Source of the DNA: Psychromarinibacter halotolerans
GTDB lineage: Bacteria > Pseudomonadota > Alphaproteobacteria > Rhodobacterales > Rhodobacteraceae
Length of the DNA: 64,000 nt
Reading direction: 5' to 3'
NCBI RefSeq assembly: GCF_029168315.1
Contig: NZ_JARGYD010000001.1
Location: forward strand, 62,001 to 126,000
The translations under genes were made by a program, and so were the position numbers. Of this stretch, positions 45,875-55,159 are shown piece after piece. The notes beneath the pieces are model-generated. The model did no database searches and was not told where the DNA came from. It saw only the letters and a program-made list of their open reading frames with translations. Position 1 is the first letter of the stretch. Every line of letters begins with the position of its first letter.

Positions 45875-47191
45875 TTAGGCCTCGGCCATCATGTCGGGGG
45901 TCAGGTACTTGCCCCGGTACTGTTCGAACAGCGCCACGGTGCGCCGCGCGATGCCGGTCCAGCCGAAGGTGCGGCGGGCAAAGCGCGCGCCTTCCACGTT
46001 CAGCTTGTGACGCAGCCAGTCGTGCTGCATCGGCATGTTCACCATCGCGGCGAATTCGATCGGGCGGGTCGGGTCCGCGATCAGCGCGTGTTCGCCGAAG
46101 GTCACCTGTTCGAACAGCCCGCCGCGCGTGGTCAGCACGGTGGGGGTGCCGCAGGCCATCGCCTCGACCGCGGTCATGCCGAACGGTTCATAGCGCGAGG
46201 GCAGGGCAAAGACGCCGGGCGCGCGGTAATAGTCGGCAAGGTCCTCGTCGGCGACATAGCCGCGCCAGTCGATGCGGTCGCCGATCTCAAGCTCTCCGGC
46301 AAGCTTTTGCCACGAGGCCAGCAGTTCCTTGTCCTTGGCCGAGTTCGCCCCGGCGGCCAGCACCAGCCGCGCGTCGGGCTGAAGTTCCGCAAGGTAGGGC
46401 ATCGACTTCAGGATCAGGTCGTAGCCCTTGTTGGTGGCGGCGCGACCGACGACGTAGACATCCTTGGCCGACATGCCCAGCCGCTGGCGCACGTCGGACA
46501 GCTGGCTTGGCGTCACGGCGGTGAACCGCTGTTCGTCGATGCCGGGCGGGATCATCGTGATGTGGTCCGAGGGCAGGTCGTAGTGATCCTCGATCAGCTG
46601 GGCCTGCTGTTCCGTGGTGGCAATGACGTGGTCGCAGGCGCGGTACAGCACGAATTCCTTCTGAATCCGTTCCTTGAAGCGATAGTTGCCTTCGCCGTCA
46701 TCCTTGCCCAGCGACTTCATGTCCTTCTGCTTCCACCAGCCAAGGCTGTGCGGCGTGTGGACGTGCGGGATCTGAAGTTCCTCGGCGACCTTCTGGCCGG
46801 ACACGCCCGCGTCCCAATAGTGCGAGTTGACGACATCGTACTTCAGGTCGTTGGCGCGGATCGCGGCGAGCAGGTTCGACACGAAGTCGCCGTACCAGTC
46901 GTGCATGTCTTCCTTGCGGATGAAATCGCGCCCGCCGAACGGGATGCGCCAGACCCGCAGGTTGTCGTTGATGCGATCCTCTTCGGGCTGGTCCTCGAAC
47001 CGGCGGGTGATCACGTCGACCTTGTACCCGAGGCGGGCGAACCGCTTGGCCAGTTCCATCACGAACACCACCTGTCCGCCGGTGTCAGGCTTCCCGAGTT
47101 CCGGCGACCCGGCCACATAGCCGTGCAGCGAGATCATCATGAGAGAGCCCATAGAGGCGGAGTTGTCGCGTGGCGCGGTATCGCGTGGCAT
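45875..47191 (-). CDS. mfpsA: Mannosylfructose-phosphate synthase
   Basis: The product is a GT4 glycosyltransferase of about 438 residues. It begins with MISLHGYVAGSPELGKPDTGGQVVFVMELAKRF, then GRDFIRKED, VNSHYWDAGVSGQKVAEEL and HTPHSLGWWKQK, and keeps the EX7E pair in RYEPFGMTAVEAMACG. These closely recall Agrobacterium MfpsA, which makes mannosylfructose 6-phosphate from GDP-mannose and fructose 6-phosphate; sucrose-phosphate synthases are more distant. The start at 47191 has AGGA upstream; 47212 and 47152 are alternatives. The phosphatase gene ends 10 to 32 bases upstream. Recollection of the Agrobacterium sequence supports the assignment, but I could not search. Confidence 0.82.
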   Translation of the reverse strand: MPRDTAPRDNSASMGSLMMISLHGYVAGSPELGKPDTGGQVVFVMELAKRFARLGYKVDVITRRFEDQPEEDRINDNLRVWRIPFGGRDFIRKEDMHDWYGDFVSNLLAAIRANDLKYDVVNSHYWDAGVSGQKVAEELQIPHVHTPHSLGWWKQKDMKSLGKDDGEGNYRFKERIQKEFVLYRACDHVIATTEQQAQLIEDHYDLPSDHITMIPPGIDEQRFTAVTPSQLSDVRQRLGMSAKDVYVVGRAATNKGYDLILKSMPYLAELQPDARLVLAAGANSAKDKELLASWQKLAGELEIGDRIDWRGYVADEDLADYYRAPGVFALPSRYEPFGMTAVEAMACGTPTVLTTRGGLFEQVTFGEHALIADPTRPIEFAAMVNMPMQHDWLRHKLNVEGARFARRTFGWTGIARRTVALFEQYRGKYLTPDMMAEA

Positions 47192-47222
47192 CGTGTATCC
47201 TGGTCCGATCATTGTATTTTCA

Positions 47223-47960
47223 TTAATTCTCTGTCTTGTGAGGAAGCGCGCCGTAGTGCCGAAGCCCCTCCAGCACACCGCCAGCATGGGCTGCCTTGGC
47301 GTGGTGGAAAGCTCCGGGGGTCAGCGCGTCCAGCAATTCGGAGCGCGCGTTTTGCACGGCGATCCCCATCGAGGTAACGCCGAACATCGCCAGATCGTTC
47401 CCGCTGTCCCCGGCGACAATCAGTTTACCGGGCCCAAGCCCCAGATATTCCGCCAGAAAAAGCGCGGCCTTGTCTTTGCCTCCGGCGGTCGGGATCACGT
47501 CGAAATCGTCGCTGCCGGACGCGATGATCGTGCAGTCGAAGCCAGACAGCGCCTCTCGCGCGGCGGGCTGATCGGACGGTGGAATGGCGAAGCTGACCTT
47601 GCGCTGGGTCTGAAAGGCGGGGTCGTGCGGGCGATGGCCAAGGCGGTCGAGCGTGTCGAAGATCCGGGCGTGGGGCCAGCCCTCGAACCGCTGTTCCCAG
47701 CCATCAAGCGGCGCGCCCTGCCACGCGATTTCCGTCCCCAGCGCGGTGATCACCCCGTCTGGACGTAGCTGGGGCGGGAAGACCGATGACAGCGTTTCGG
47801 CCACGCTGCCTGCGGGGCGGCTGGAGTTCACTGCGAACCACAGCCGGTCGCGATCCGCGTCGATCGCGGCCCCAAGCGCCTGCATCGCGGCATCGTCGCC
47901 GGTCAGGGTATCGTCGATGTCGCTGACCAAAAGCCAGGGGCGGGCGGGGGGCTGGGTCAG
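47223..47960 (-). CDS. mfppA: Mannosylfructose-phosphate phosphatase (HAD-IIB)
   Basis: The HAD phosphatase has motif I LVSDIDDTLTG with the nucleophile Asp, an SRPAG motif II region, and GDSGNDLAMFG as motif IV. It would remove the phosphate from mannosylfructose 6-phosphate to give mannosylfructose, an osmolyte. No ATG or GTG precedes the motif in frame near the expected N-terminus. The best candidate is a CTG at 47960 that overlaps the GH stop (CTGA), giving 245 residues; ATC at 47969 is another choice. Translation probably depends on coupling to the GH gene. The start is therefore tentative, the frame is not. Confidence 0.75.
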   Translation of the reverse strand: MTQPPARPWLLVSDIDDTLTGDDAAMQALGAAIDADRDRLWFAVNSSRPAGSVAETLSSVFPPQLRPDGVITALGTEIAWQGAPLDGWEQRFEGWPHARIFDTLDRLGHRPHDPAFQTQRKVSFAIPPSDQPAAREALSGFDCTIIASGSDDFDVIPTAGGKDKAALFLAEYLGLGPGKLIVAGDSGNDLAMFGVTSMGIAVQNARSELLDALTPGAFHHAKAAHAGGVLEGLRHYGALPHKTEN

Positions 47961-49531
47961 GTGTCCGATGGGGGCTCCAGTTGCGGCTGCACATCGATCA
48001 GGTGGAACTGCGGGTCCGGCGGGTTGTGCCGGGTGGCGGTGTAGACCGGTTCTTCCTCGGCGGTGCGACGGTCCAGCTTTTCGATGAAGATGTCCTCGGC
48101 CTTCAGCGTCGCGCTTTCGGTGTAGAACCCGATATGGCCGTCGCAATAGCCGTCGTCGACGACGCACAGCGTGACCTGACCGTTCAGCGAGAACTCGATG
48201 TACGAACCGTGGGTGACGACCTCGACGTCGATGTCCGTGGCTTGGAAAAGCGGGACGAAGTTGCCCGCCTGAAGCGTCTCGTACCGGAAGGCGTGCTCGA
48301 ACTCGGGCCGCGGGTTCGCGCCCCAGCGGCGCAGTTGGGCGTAGCCCTTCCACAGGTCGAGCGCGAGGTAATAGCCGTCGCCTTCTTCGCTGACCCGCAG
48401 CACCAGCCCGCATTTGCCGTGACCGTCCAGCGTGATGCGGGCGCGCAGGCGGAAATCCTCGTGCTGGCCGGGCAGCAGGAAGGCCTCGAACCCCGAGGGG
48501 CAGGACATGGAGATGGCGTTCTCGCCGCAGGTCATGGTCGCGTTGGGGTTGCCATACAGCTGGCTCATCTCGGACGAGCGGGTGATCTGCACCGGGCGGT
48601 GCGCCAGCGCGTCGAAGCCCGAGAAGGACTTGAGCAGCAGGCGCCCGCGGCGGTCGGTGATCAGTTCCTTCGGCGGCGGCAGCATCCGGGCGATGACCTC
48701 GCGGCCATAGATGATTTCCTTGCGCTGGAAGAAATTGAACAGCAGCCAGCGGTCGCCGACCTTGCAGACCCGCGCGGCGTAGTTGCCCTTGGGCAGCAGC
48801 ACGTTGTCGGCAAAGTTCATGAACGGCCCGCCGATGTCGTCGGCGTACCAGTAGTGGATCTTGGTATCCTCGCGGATCGACCCGATCAGATAGACCTTGT
48901 CGTCCAGCCGGAACAGGTTCGGCACCTCGACGTCGTCGTACAGGCCGGGGCGGTACAGCGGCGGTTCGAACTGCCAGTCGTTGGCGGCGGTCTCGCGCGC
49001 GACGCTGACACAGCCGCGCCGTATCACCGGCCCCTCGTTCACCCGCGCCGCCGCCAGAAGCAGGCGGTCGCCTGTCTCGGGGTCGTGGTAGAAGAACGGG
49101 TCCCGGAACGAGACCCAGTTGCGGCCCTCGTCCGAGCTGCATTCGTACCACTGGCCGGACACTTCCAGCGGGTAGGCCGGGTCTTCGGACCGGGTCCACG
49201 TATAAAGGTCGTCCGACACCGCCAGCCCGACGCGCTGCACGCGTCCGTATTCGTGGCGGCTGAGGCCGGTGTAGAACATGCGCCAGCGGCCTGGCACGTC
49301 CGGGTCGGCCGTGACGTGCATCGTCCACAGCATGTCGTCGTCCCATGCGCCGGGATCGTCGACGAACAGCGCGTTCTGGACCCGGCGCCACGTCATGCCG
49401 TCGCGGCTGACCGCATGGGCGATGAAATCGTGGTTCGGAAGAACAAGGTGAAAGAGGTGATATTCGCCGTCGTGGTAGACGACGTCGACGTCCCCGATGT
49501 CGGAGCGCAGGAAACCGTGAGAAGCGTACAT
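47957..49531 (-). CDS. GH32-like glycoside hydrolase in the mannosylfructose cluster
   Basis: The 524-residue protein has a five-bladed propeller pattern of GH32/GH68/GH43 enzymes. DVDVVYHDGEYHLFH stands at the nucleophile region (Asp near 14-16), FRDPFF at 142-147 is the RDP motif, and VEVPNLFRL around 201-209 holds the acid/base Glu202. A C-terminal beta-sandwich (about 350-490) follows. GH32 enzymes act on fructofuranosides such as sucrose and levan; mannosylfructose is a fructofuranoside, so it could degrade or remodel this osmolyte. No signal peptide, so cytoplasmic. It is coupled to the phosphatase. The start at 49531 is chosen from fold; substrate is inferred. Confidence 0.78.
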   Translation of the reverse strand: MYASHGFLRSDIGDVDVVYHDGEYHLFHLVLPNHDFIAHAVSRDGMTWRRVQNALFVDDPGAWDDDMLWTMHVTADPDVPGRWRMFYTGLSRHEYGRVQRVGLAVSDDLYTWTRSEDPAYPLEVSGQWYECSSDEGRNWVSFRDPFFYHDPETGDRLLLAAARVNEGPVIRRGCVSVARETAANDWQFEPPLYRPGLYDDVEVPNLFRLDDKVYLIGSIREDTKIHYWYADDIGGPFMNFADNVLLPKGNYAARVCKVGDRWLLFNFFQRKEIIYGREVIARMLPPPKELITDRRGRLLLKSFSGFDALAHRPVQITRSSEMSQLYGNPNATMTCGENAISMSCPSGFEAFLLPGQHEDFRLRARITLDGHGKCGLVLRVSEEGDGYYLALDLWKGYAQLRRWGANPRPEFEHAFRYETLQAGNFVPLFQATDIDVEVVTHGSYIEFSLNGQVTLCVVDDGYCDGHIGFYTESATLKAEDIFIEKLDRRTAEEEPVYTATRHNPPDPQFHLIDVQPQLEPPSDT

Positions 49532-49972
49532 GCGCCAAGCATGTAGCGCCCGGCGGCGGGTTGCAAATCCCCGCTGTCGCTGCGGAAGAGCCAAATGCCG
49601 CACCGGGCCCCGGTTTGCACCGGATGAACCGTGCCATGTGTCGTTCGCATATCGCACTGCCGAAAAAGTGACCACATGCACCTTTAGCGCACAATAATTG
49701 GGCGAAACCCACGGACCTGTGGGATGCTGCAATGCCAAAACCGACGCTGACGCTCCGCCCAGCGTCATCGCCGCCGTATCAACGCGCTCGGAAGTTCCGA
49801 ATCCAATCGGGGCTTTCGGAAGTGCCGGTGCCGCGTTCATGGCTGTCCGCGACCCCCGGCATGGGTGCAACAAGAACGGCGGGGGAGTAGCCGGCAGACT
49901 TGGTGTCACGGGAGAGGTTCCGCTTGGTCTGCCTGCAATAATCTTCACGCCAGAATCCGAAGGGATGGATAC
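49532..49972. other. Divergent region between the mannosylfructose cluster and urtA
   Basis: No supported gene. It must hold promoters for both sides. I found no convincing sigma-54 or NtrC site for the urea operon. A short CCCAC/GTGGG hairpin lies near 49707. A/T-richer stretches around 49630-49700 are the most promoter-like. Confidence 0.5.
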
Positions 49973-51262
49973 ATGTCTAAATTCACCAAGGCCCTGCTTG
50001 GCGCGACTGCCGTTGCCGCGTTCGCAAGCCACGCCTCTGCGCAGGATGTGGCCTGCCCGATCAAGGTCGGCGTGCTGCACTCGCTGTCCGGTACGATGGC
50101 GATTTCCGAGACCACGCTGAAAGACACCATGCTGATGCTCGTCGAGCAGCAGAACGAAAAGGGTGGCGTTCTGGGCTGCGAACTGGAAGCTGTCGTGGTC
50201 GACCCGGCGTCGGACTGGCCGCTGTTCGCTGAAAAAGCGCGCGAACTGCTGACGGTGCACGAAGTCGACGTGATGTTCGGCAACTGGACCTCGGTGTCGC
50301 GGAAATCCGTCCTGCCGGTGATCGAAGAACTGAACGGCCTGTTGTTCTACCCGGTGCAGTACGAAGGTGAAGAGTCGTCCAAGAACGTCTTCTACACCGG
50401 CGCCGCCCCGAACCAGCAAGCGATCCCGGCTGTCGACTATTTCCTTGAGGAACTGGGCGTCGAGAAGTTCGCGCTGCTGGGCACCGACTATGTCTACCCG
50501 CGCACCACGAACAACATTCTCGAGTCCTACCTGCAGGACAAGGGCATCGCCGCCGAGGACATCTTCGTCAACTACACGCCCTTCGGCCACTCGGACTGGG
50601 CGACCATCGTCGCCGACGTGCGTGAACTGGCCGCCGACGGCAGCCAAGTCGGCGTGATCTCGACCATCAACGGCGACGCCAACGTCGGCTTCTACAAGGA
50701 ACTGGCCGCCGCTGGCGTCGACGCCGCCGACATCCCCGTCGTCGCCTTCTCGGTGGGCGAAGAGGAACTGTCGGGTCTCGACACCTCGGATCTGGTCGGC
50801 CACCTGGCCGCGTGGAACTACTTCATGTCCGCCGACACCGACGCCAACGAGGAATTCATCGCCGCATGGCACGAGTTCATCGGTGACGACGCGCGCGTGA
50901 CCAACGACCCGATGGAAGCCCACTACATCGGCTTCAACATGTGGGTGAACGCGGTCACCGAGGCCGGCACCACCGACGTCGACGCCGTGCGCGAAGCGAT
51001 GTGGGGCCAAGAGTTCCCGAACCTGACCGGCGGCACCGCCGTGATGGGCGTGAACCACCACCTGTCCAAGCCGGTGCTGATCGGCGAGATCCTTGCCGAC
51101 GGTCAGTTCGACATCATCTCGGAAACCGATCCGGTTCCGGGCGACGCATGGACCGACTTCCTGCCGGAATCGGCTGTCCTGAAGTCGGATTGGAAAGATC
51201 TCGAGTGCGGTATGTACAACACCGAGACCGAGACCTGCGTGCAGATCGAATCCAACTACTGA
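49973..51262 (+). CDS. urtA: Urea ABC transporter substrate-binding protein
   Basis: The 429-residue product has a signal peptide (cleavage near ASAQ, residue 23). It belongs to the amide/branched-chain type periplasmic binding proteins: IKVGVLHSLSGTMAISETTLKDTMLMLVEQQN, then FGNWTSVSRKSVLPV and FYPVQYEGEESSKN, the UrtA urea-binding motifs. It captures urea in the periplasm and hands it to UrtBC. The start (49973) lies 98 bases ahead of a hairpin-containing gap before urtB, consistent with a more abundant binding protein. Operon order urtABCDE is complete. Confidence 0.95.
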   Translation: MSKFTKALLGATAVAAFASHASAQDVACPIKVGVLHSLSGTMAISETTLKDTMLMLVEQQNEKGGVLGCELEAVVVDPASDWPLFAEKARELLTVHEVDVMFGNWTSVSRKSVLPVIEELNGLLFYPVQYEGEESSKNVFYTGAAPNQQAIPAVDYFLEELGVEKFALLGTDYVYPRTTNNILESYLQDKGIAAEDIFVNYTPFGHSDWATIVADVRELAADGSQVGVISTINGDANVGFYKELAAAGVDAADIPVVAFSVGEEELSGLDTSDLVGHLAAWNYFMSADTDANEEFIAAWHEFIGDDARVTNDPMEAHYIGFNMWVNAVTEAGTTDVDAVREAMWGQEFPNLTGGTAVMGVNHHLSKPVLIGEILADGQFDIISETDPVPGDAWTDFLPESAVLKSDWKDLECGMYNTETETCVQIESNY

Positions 51263-51360
51263 TCTGACCCGACCAAAGGGTGGGGGGCCGACCGTGGTCC
51301 CCCGCCTGCATCTCTAGAAGTCTGCGGCACCGCGAAGCCGCACAACGTCCGGGACCGCGC

Positions 51361-53352
51361 ATGAACCGCCTCCACCGACTTCTTGCCGCTTGTCTGCTGA
51401 CCCTGCTGCTTCCCGCCGCCGTCATGGCGCAGGAGACCGAAGAGCTCAGCGAGATCCAGGCCCTTCTGCAGGAACACCGCGAGATCATCGAAGACAGTTC
51501 GCGCCGCACCATCGGCCCGGCCATCGACGCCATCGCGGCCAGTGGCATTCCGGCGGCGCAGGACGTGCTGGAACGCTGGCAGGCGCGCGAGCTGTGGCAG
51601 CGCACCGACGACGGCCTGTTCTTCTTTACCGAGGACGCGGGCGAGGACGCCGACGGCGAGGACTTGCTGACCCTGATCGACATCGCGACCGGGGACGAGG
51701 TGGGCACCGCGCTTGAAGACGACATGGACCAACTGCGCCCCAACAGCGGCATCCAGCGGATGATGGCTGCGGCGCTGGTCCGCTTTCAGTTGACCGACCC
51801 CAGCGTGATCGTCCGGACCGAGGCGCTGGACGCCATCGCCCGCAGCCCCGAGGAATCACACCTCGCCGTCCTGCGTGACGCGATCGAGCAGGAAGAGAAC
51901 GCCGCGATCCGTCAGCGCATGGACCGTCTGAGCCGCCTTCTGACCATCCAGTTCGCCGAAAGCGACGCCGAACGGATCGAGGCGATCGAAAGCTTTGGCG
52001 GCGACCTGTCGCTGGACGTGCGGGCTACGCTGAACCCGCTGGTGCAGACCCGGCTGGAAGTGGCCGAAGGCGCCGCGCCGGAAGGCGAACAGGTGGCCCG
52101 CGTGCTGCGCCCCGGCTCCGAGGCGCTGAGCAAGGCCGACGCCTATGCGCTGCTGGTCGAGGACGAGCTTGCCCCGCCGCTGATCAGCGGCGACGACCAG
52201 AAGGCCGCGCTGGTGGCGAATATCGCCGACGGGCAGGTGGCCGGCATTCAGGTCGCCGACCTGAACACCGACGACGCCCGCGATCTGGCCTATGCGGAAC
52301 TGGTCCGGCAGGGCGCGGTCGAAGCCGCCGCCACCGAGGACGAGATCGACGAAATCATCGAGGGCTATGCCTTCTACGAGGTCTACACCGCGACCTCGCC
52401 CGAGGTTGTCGCCGCCGCGCTGGGCGCGCTGCGGGCCATCGACCGGACGGTCGCGATCCACCAGTTCCTTGACCTGACGCTGGACGCGCTGTCGCTGGCG
52501 TCGATCTATTTCCTTGCCGCCATCGGCCTTGCCATCACCTTCGGCGTCATGCGGGTGATCAACATGGCGCATGGCGAGTTCATCATGATGGGCGCCTACA
52601 CCGGCTATGTCGTGCAGCAGTTCATCCCGAACTACACCGCGTCCATCGCCGTCGCTATTCCGCTGGCGTTCCTTGTGACCTTCTCTGCCGGTGTGGCGAT
52701 GGAACGGCTGGTGATCCGCTGGCTGTACCACCGCCCGCTGGAAACCCTGCTGGCGACCTTCGGCATCTCGATCGCGCTGCAACAGCTGGCCAAGAACATC
52801 TTCGGCACGCAGGCGCGTCCGCTGACCTCGCCCGACTGGCTGGGCGGCGCGCTGGTGTTCAACGACGTGGTCTCGATCAGCTATATCCGGGTGGCGATCT
52901 TCGTGCTGGCGCTGATCTTCCTTGGCGTGTTCCTGTTCATCATGAACAAGACGCGCGTGGGGCTAGAGGTGCGGGCCGTGACCCAGAACCCGCGCATGGC
53001 CGCGTCGATGGGGATCAACCCCGACAAGATCAACATGCTGACCTTCGGCCTTGGGTCCGGCATCGCGGGCATCGCGGGTGTCGCCATCGGCCTGTACGCG
53101 CAGGTGACGTCGGAAATCGGTCAGGCCTATATCGTGCAGTCGTTCATGACCGTGGTCGTCGGCGGTGTCGGCAACATCTGGGGCACCCTGCTGGGCGCCA
53201 CGCTGATCGGCTTCCTTCAGAAGTTCATCGAATGGTTCAACCCGTCCAACACGCTGGCGGCCCAGACCTACATGATCATTTTCATCATCATTTTCATCCA
53301 GTTCCGGCCAAGGGGTCTTATCGCCCTCAAGGGCCGCGCGGCGGAGGCATAG
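51361..53352 (+). CDS. urtB: Urea ABC transporter permease UrtB with long N-terminal region
   Basis: The 663-residue protein starts with a signal peptide and a roughly 370-residue Ala/Glu-rich, probably periplasmic, region. A typical branched-chain-type permease begins near LTLDALSLASIYFLAAIGLAITFGVMRVINMAHGEF. UrtB proteins of many bacteria have an N-terminal extension, but this one appears longer than the usual total of about 530 residues. Its EAA-like motif lies in GLEVRAVTQNPRMAASMGI. It forms the membrane pore with UrtC. A small secreted protein gene follows before urtC. Confidence 0.92.
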   Translation: MNRLHRLLAACLLTLLLPAAVMAQETEELSEIQALLQEHREIIEDSSRRTIGPAIDAIAASGIPAAQDVLERWQARELWQRTDDGLFFFTEDAGEDADGEDLLTLIDIATGDEVGTALEDDMDQLRPNSGIQRMMAAALVRFQLTDPSVIVRTEALDAIARSPEESHLAVLRDAIEQEENAAIRQRMDRLSRLLTIQFAESDAERIEAIESFGGDLSLDVRATLNPLVQTRLEVAEGAAPEGEQVARVLRPGSEALSKADAYALLVEDELAPPLISGDDQKAALVANIADGQVAGIQVADLNTDDARDLAYAELVRQGAVEAAATEDEIDEIIEGYAFYEVYTATSPEVVAAALGALRAIDRTVAIHQFLDLTLDALSLASIYFLAAIGLAITFGVMRVINMAHGEFIMMGAYTGYVVQQFIPNYTASIAVAIPLAFLVTFSAGVAMERLVIRWLYHRPLETLLATFGISIALQQLAKNIFGTQARPLTSPDWLGGALVFNDVVSISYIRVAIFVLALIFLGVFLFIMNKTRVGLEVRAVTQNPRMAASMGINPDKINMLTFGLGSGIAGIAGVAIGLYAQVTSEIGQAYIVQSFMTVVVGGVGNIWGTLLGATLIGFLQKFIEWFNPSNTLAAQTYMIIFIIIFIQFRPRGLIALKGRAAEA

Positions 53353-53418
53353 GCATGAATATCCACGCCCCGACCTTCGCCCGTACCGCGCCGGACCGCA
53401 TTTCAAAGAGGACGTTCC

Positions 53419-53859
53419 ATGCCTCGGATTGCCCATTGCCTGTTCGCCGCCCTGCTGGCCGCCGCGCTGGCGCTGCCGTCGCCGTCCAAGGCGCAGGGCA
53501 TGGACATCGTGTTCGAGACGCCGTCGGGCAACATCGAGTGCACGATGGTGTTCAAGATGAACGCCAGCTACATCGTCTGCACCATCGTCCAGCGCAATCC
53601 CGGACCCACGGCATTGCCGCGACCGGCGGATTGCACCGGGTACTGGGGGCACAGCTTCACGATGCTAGACACCGGCCCGGCCAGCCTGCGCTGCGAGCCG
53701 ACGCCGCCGCGGGACACCTGGATCGAGAGCAAGCTGAACTATGGCGAGACGGCACCCTATCGCGGCCTGACCTGCACCTCGACCGCCAGCGGTCTGCAGT
53801 GTGTGAACACGGACGGGCACGGGTTCTTCCTGTCCCGTGCGCGGCAGGCCGTTTTCTGA
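53419..53859 (+). CDS. Small secreted cysteine-rich protein in the urt operon
   Basis: The 146-residue product has a signal peptide (cleavage after PSKAQ, residue 26) and six cysteines in the mature part (motifs NIECTM, IVCTIV, ADCTGYW, LRCEP, LTCTST and LQCVNT), suggesting disulfides. It ends with FFLSRARQAVF. It resembles the DUF6636-type secreted proteins I recall. No function is known. It stands between urtB and urtC on the same strand, so it may take part in urea uptake at the periplasmic face or be a chance insertion into the operon. Confidence 0.75.
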   Translation: MPRIAHCLFAALLAAALALPSPSKAQGMDIVFETPSGNIECTMVFKMNASYIVCTIVQRNPGPTALPRPADCTGYWGHSFTMLDTGPASLRCEPTPPRDTWIESKLNYGETAPYRGLTCTSTASGLQCVNTDGHGFFLSRARQAVF

Positions 53860-53890
53860 TCGACGCCCACACGACAGGGGAAGCCACGCG

Positions 53891-55159
53891 ATGACCGCCA
53901 CCACCACCAATCCCGCGATGGGCGGCGGCCGCCGCACGCCTTTCGTGATGCGCAACCCGTCGGTGCTGATCTTTCTGGCCTGCCTTGCGGTGTTCACCGT
54001 GGGCGTCACGATCCTGTCCGAGGGCTTCGGCATCGGCGTGATCTCGACCTCTTTCATCAAGACGCTGGGCAAGACGCTGTGCCTGTGCCTGATCGCCGTC
54101 GCGATGGACGTGGTCTGGGGCTATACCGGCATCCTGTCGCTGGGCCATTTCGCTTTCTTCGGGCTGGGCGGCTATGCCATCGGCATGTGGCTGATGTACG
54201 AACGCACCCGGCTGATCGTGGCCGAGTCGATGTCGAACGCGGCCCTGCCACCGACGCCAGAGGAAATCTCCAGCGGCATTGCCACGCAGATCTTCGGCGT
54301 CGTCGGGGCGTCGGACTTCCCGCCGATCTGGGCTTTCGCCCATTCCCTGCCGCTGCAGCTTCTGGCGGTGGTGCTGGTGCCGGGGCTGCTGGCGCTGGTG
54401 TTCGGCTGGCTAGCCTTCCGCAGCCGGGTGACGGGCGTTTACCTGTCGATCCTGACGCAGGCGATGACGCTGGCGCTGTCGCTGTACCTGTTCCAGAACG
54501 ACAGCGGCCTGCGCGGCAACAACGGCCTGTCGGGCTTGCAGAACCTGCCGGGCGTCACCGCCAGTCAGGACATCGTGTCGATGTGGTTCCTGTGGGCCTC
54601 GGCGCTGGCGCTGGGCGCGGGCTATGTTCTGTGCGCGTGGGTGGTGTCGGGCAAGTTCGGCTCGGTCATCCGCGGCATCCGCGACGACGAGGCACGGGTG
54701 CGGTTCCTTGGCTACTCGGTCGAGGGCTACAAGCTGTTCGTCTTCACCTTCACCGCCATCATCGCCGGTATCGCGGGGGCGCTGTACTATCCGCAGGCGG
54801 GCATCATCAACCCGGCCGAGATCGCGCCGATCGCGTCGATCTACCTTGCGGTCTGGGTGGCGATCGGTGGCCGCGGGCGGCTGTACGGTGCGGTGATCGG
54901 CGCGGCCTTCGTGTCGCTGGTGTCGACCTACTTCACCGGCGGGCAAGCCCCGTCGATCAACCTTGGTTTCTATACGATCAACTGGGTCGACTGGTGGCTG
55001 ATCCTGCTGGGCCTGACCTTCGTGCTGGTCACGCTGTTCTTCCCGAAAGGCATCGGTGGGCTGTTCGACCTGCTGGCCGACCGCCGGTCGCCCGACCGGC
55101 ACGGCGCCGATCTTGGCCCCGATCAGGGCGCCCTGCGTGAAAAGGAGGCCGACGAATGA
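53891..55159 (+). CDS. urtC: Urea ABC transporter permease UrtC
   Basis: The 422-residue integral membrane protein is a LivM-type permease: VVWGYTGILSLGHFAFFGLGGYAIGMWLMYERTR, and SVIRGIRDDEARVRFLGYSVEGYKLFVFTFTAIIAGIAGALYYPQAGI are diagnostic of UrtC. It pairs with UrtB. The start at 53891 is chosen from the family. Its stop overlaps the urtD ATG by four bases. Confidence 0.95.
   Translation: MTATTTNPAMGGGRRTPFVMRNPSVLIFLACLAVFTVGVTILSEGFGIGVISTSFIKTLGKTLCLCLIAVAMDVVWGYTGILSLGHFAFFGLGGYAIGMWLMYERTRLIVAESMSNAALPPTPEEISSGIATQIFGVVGASDFPPIWAFAHSLPLQLLAVVLVPGLLALVFGWLAFRSRVTGVYLSILTQAMTLALSLYLFQNDSGLRGNNGLSGLQNLPGVTASQDIVSMWFLWASALALGAGYVLCAWVVSGKFGSVIRGIRDDEARVRFLGYSVEGYKLFVFTFTAIIAGIAGALYYPQAGIINPAEIAPIASIYLAVWVAIGGRGRLYGAVIGAAFVSLVSTYFTGGQAPSINLGFYTINWVDWWLILLGLTFVLVTLFFPKGIGGLFDLLADRRSPDRHGADLGPDQGALREKEADE

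Noticed and set aside
49610..49640. TGCAC...GTGCC dyad upstream of urtA resembling an NtrC site
   Set aside because: The arm spacing is wrong for NtrC (about ten bases instead of seven) and one arm is imperfect; no sigma-54 -24/-12 pair was convincing.
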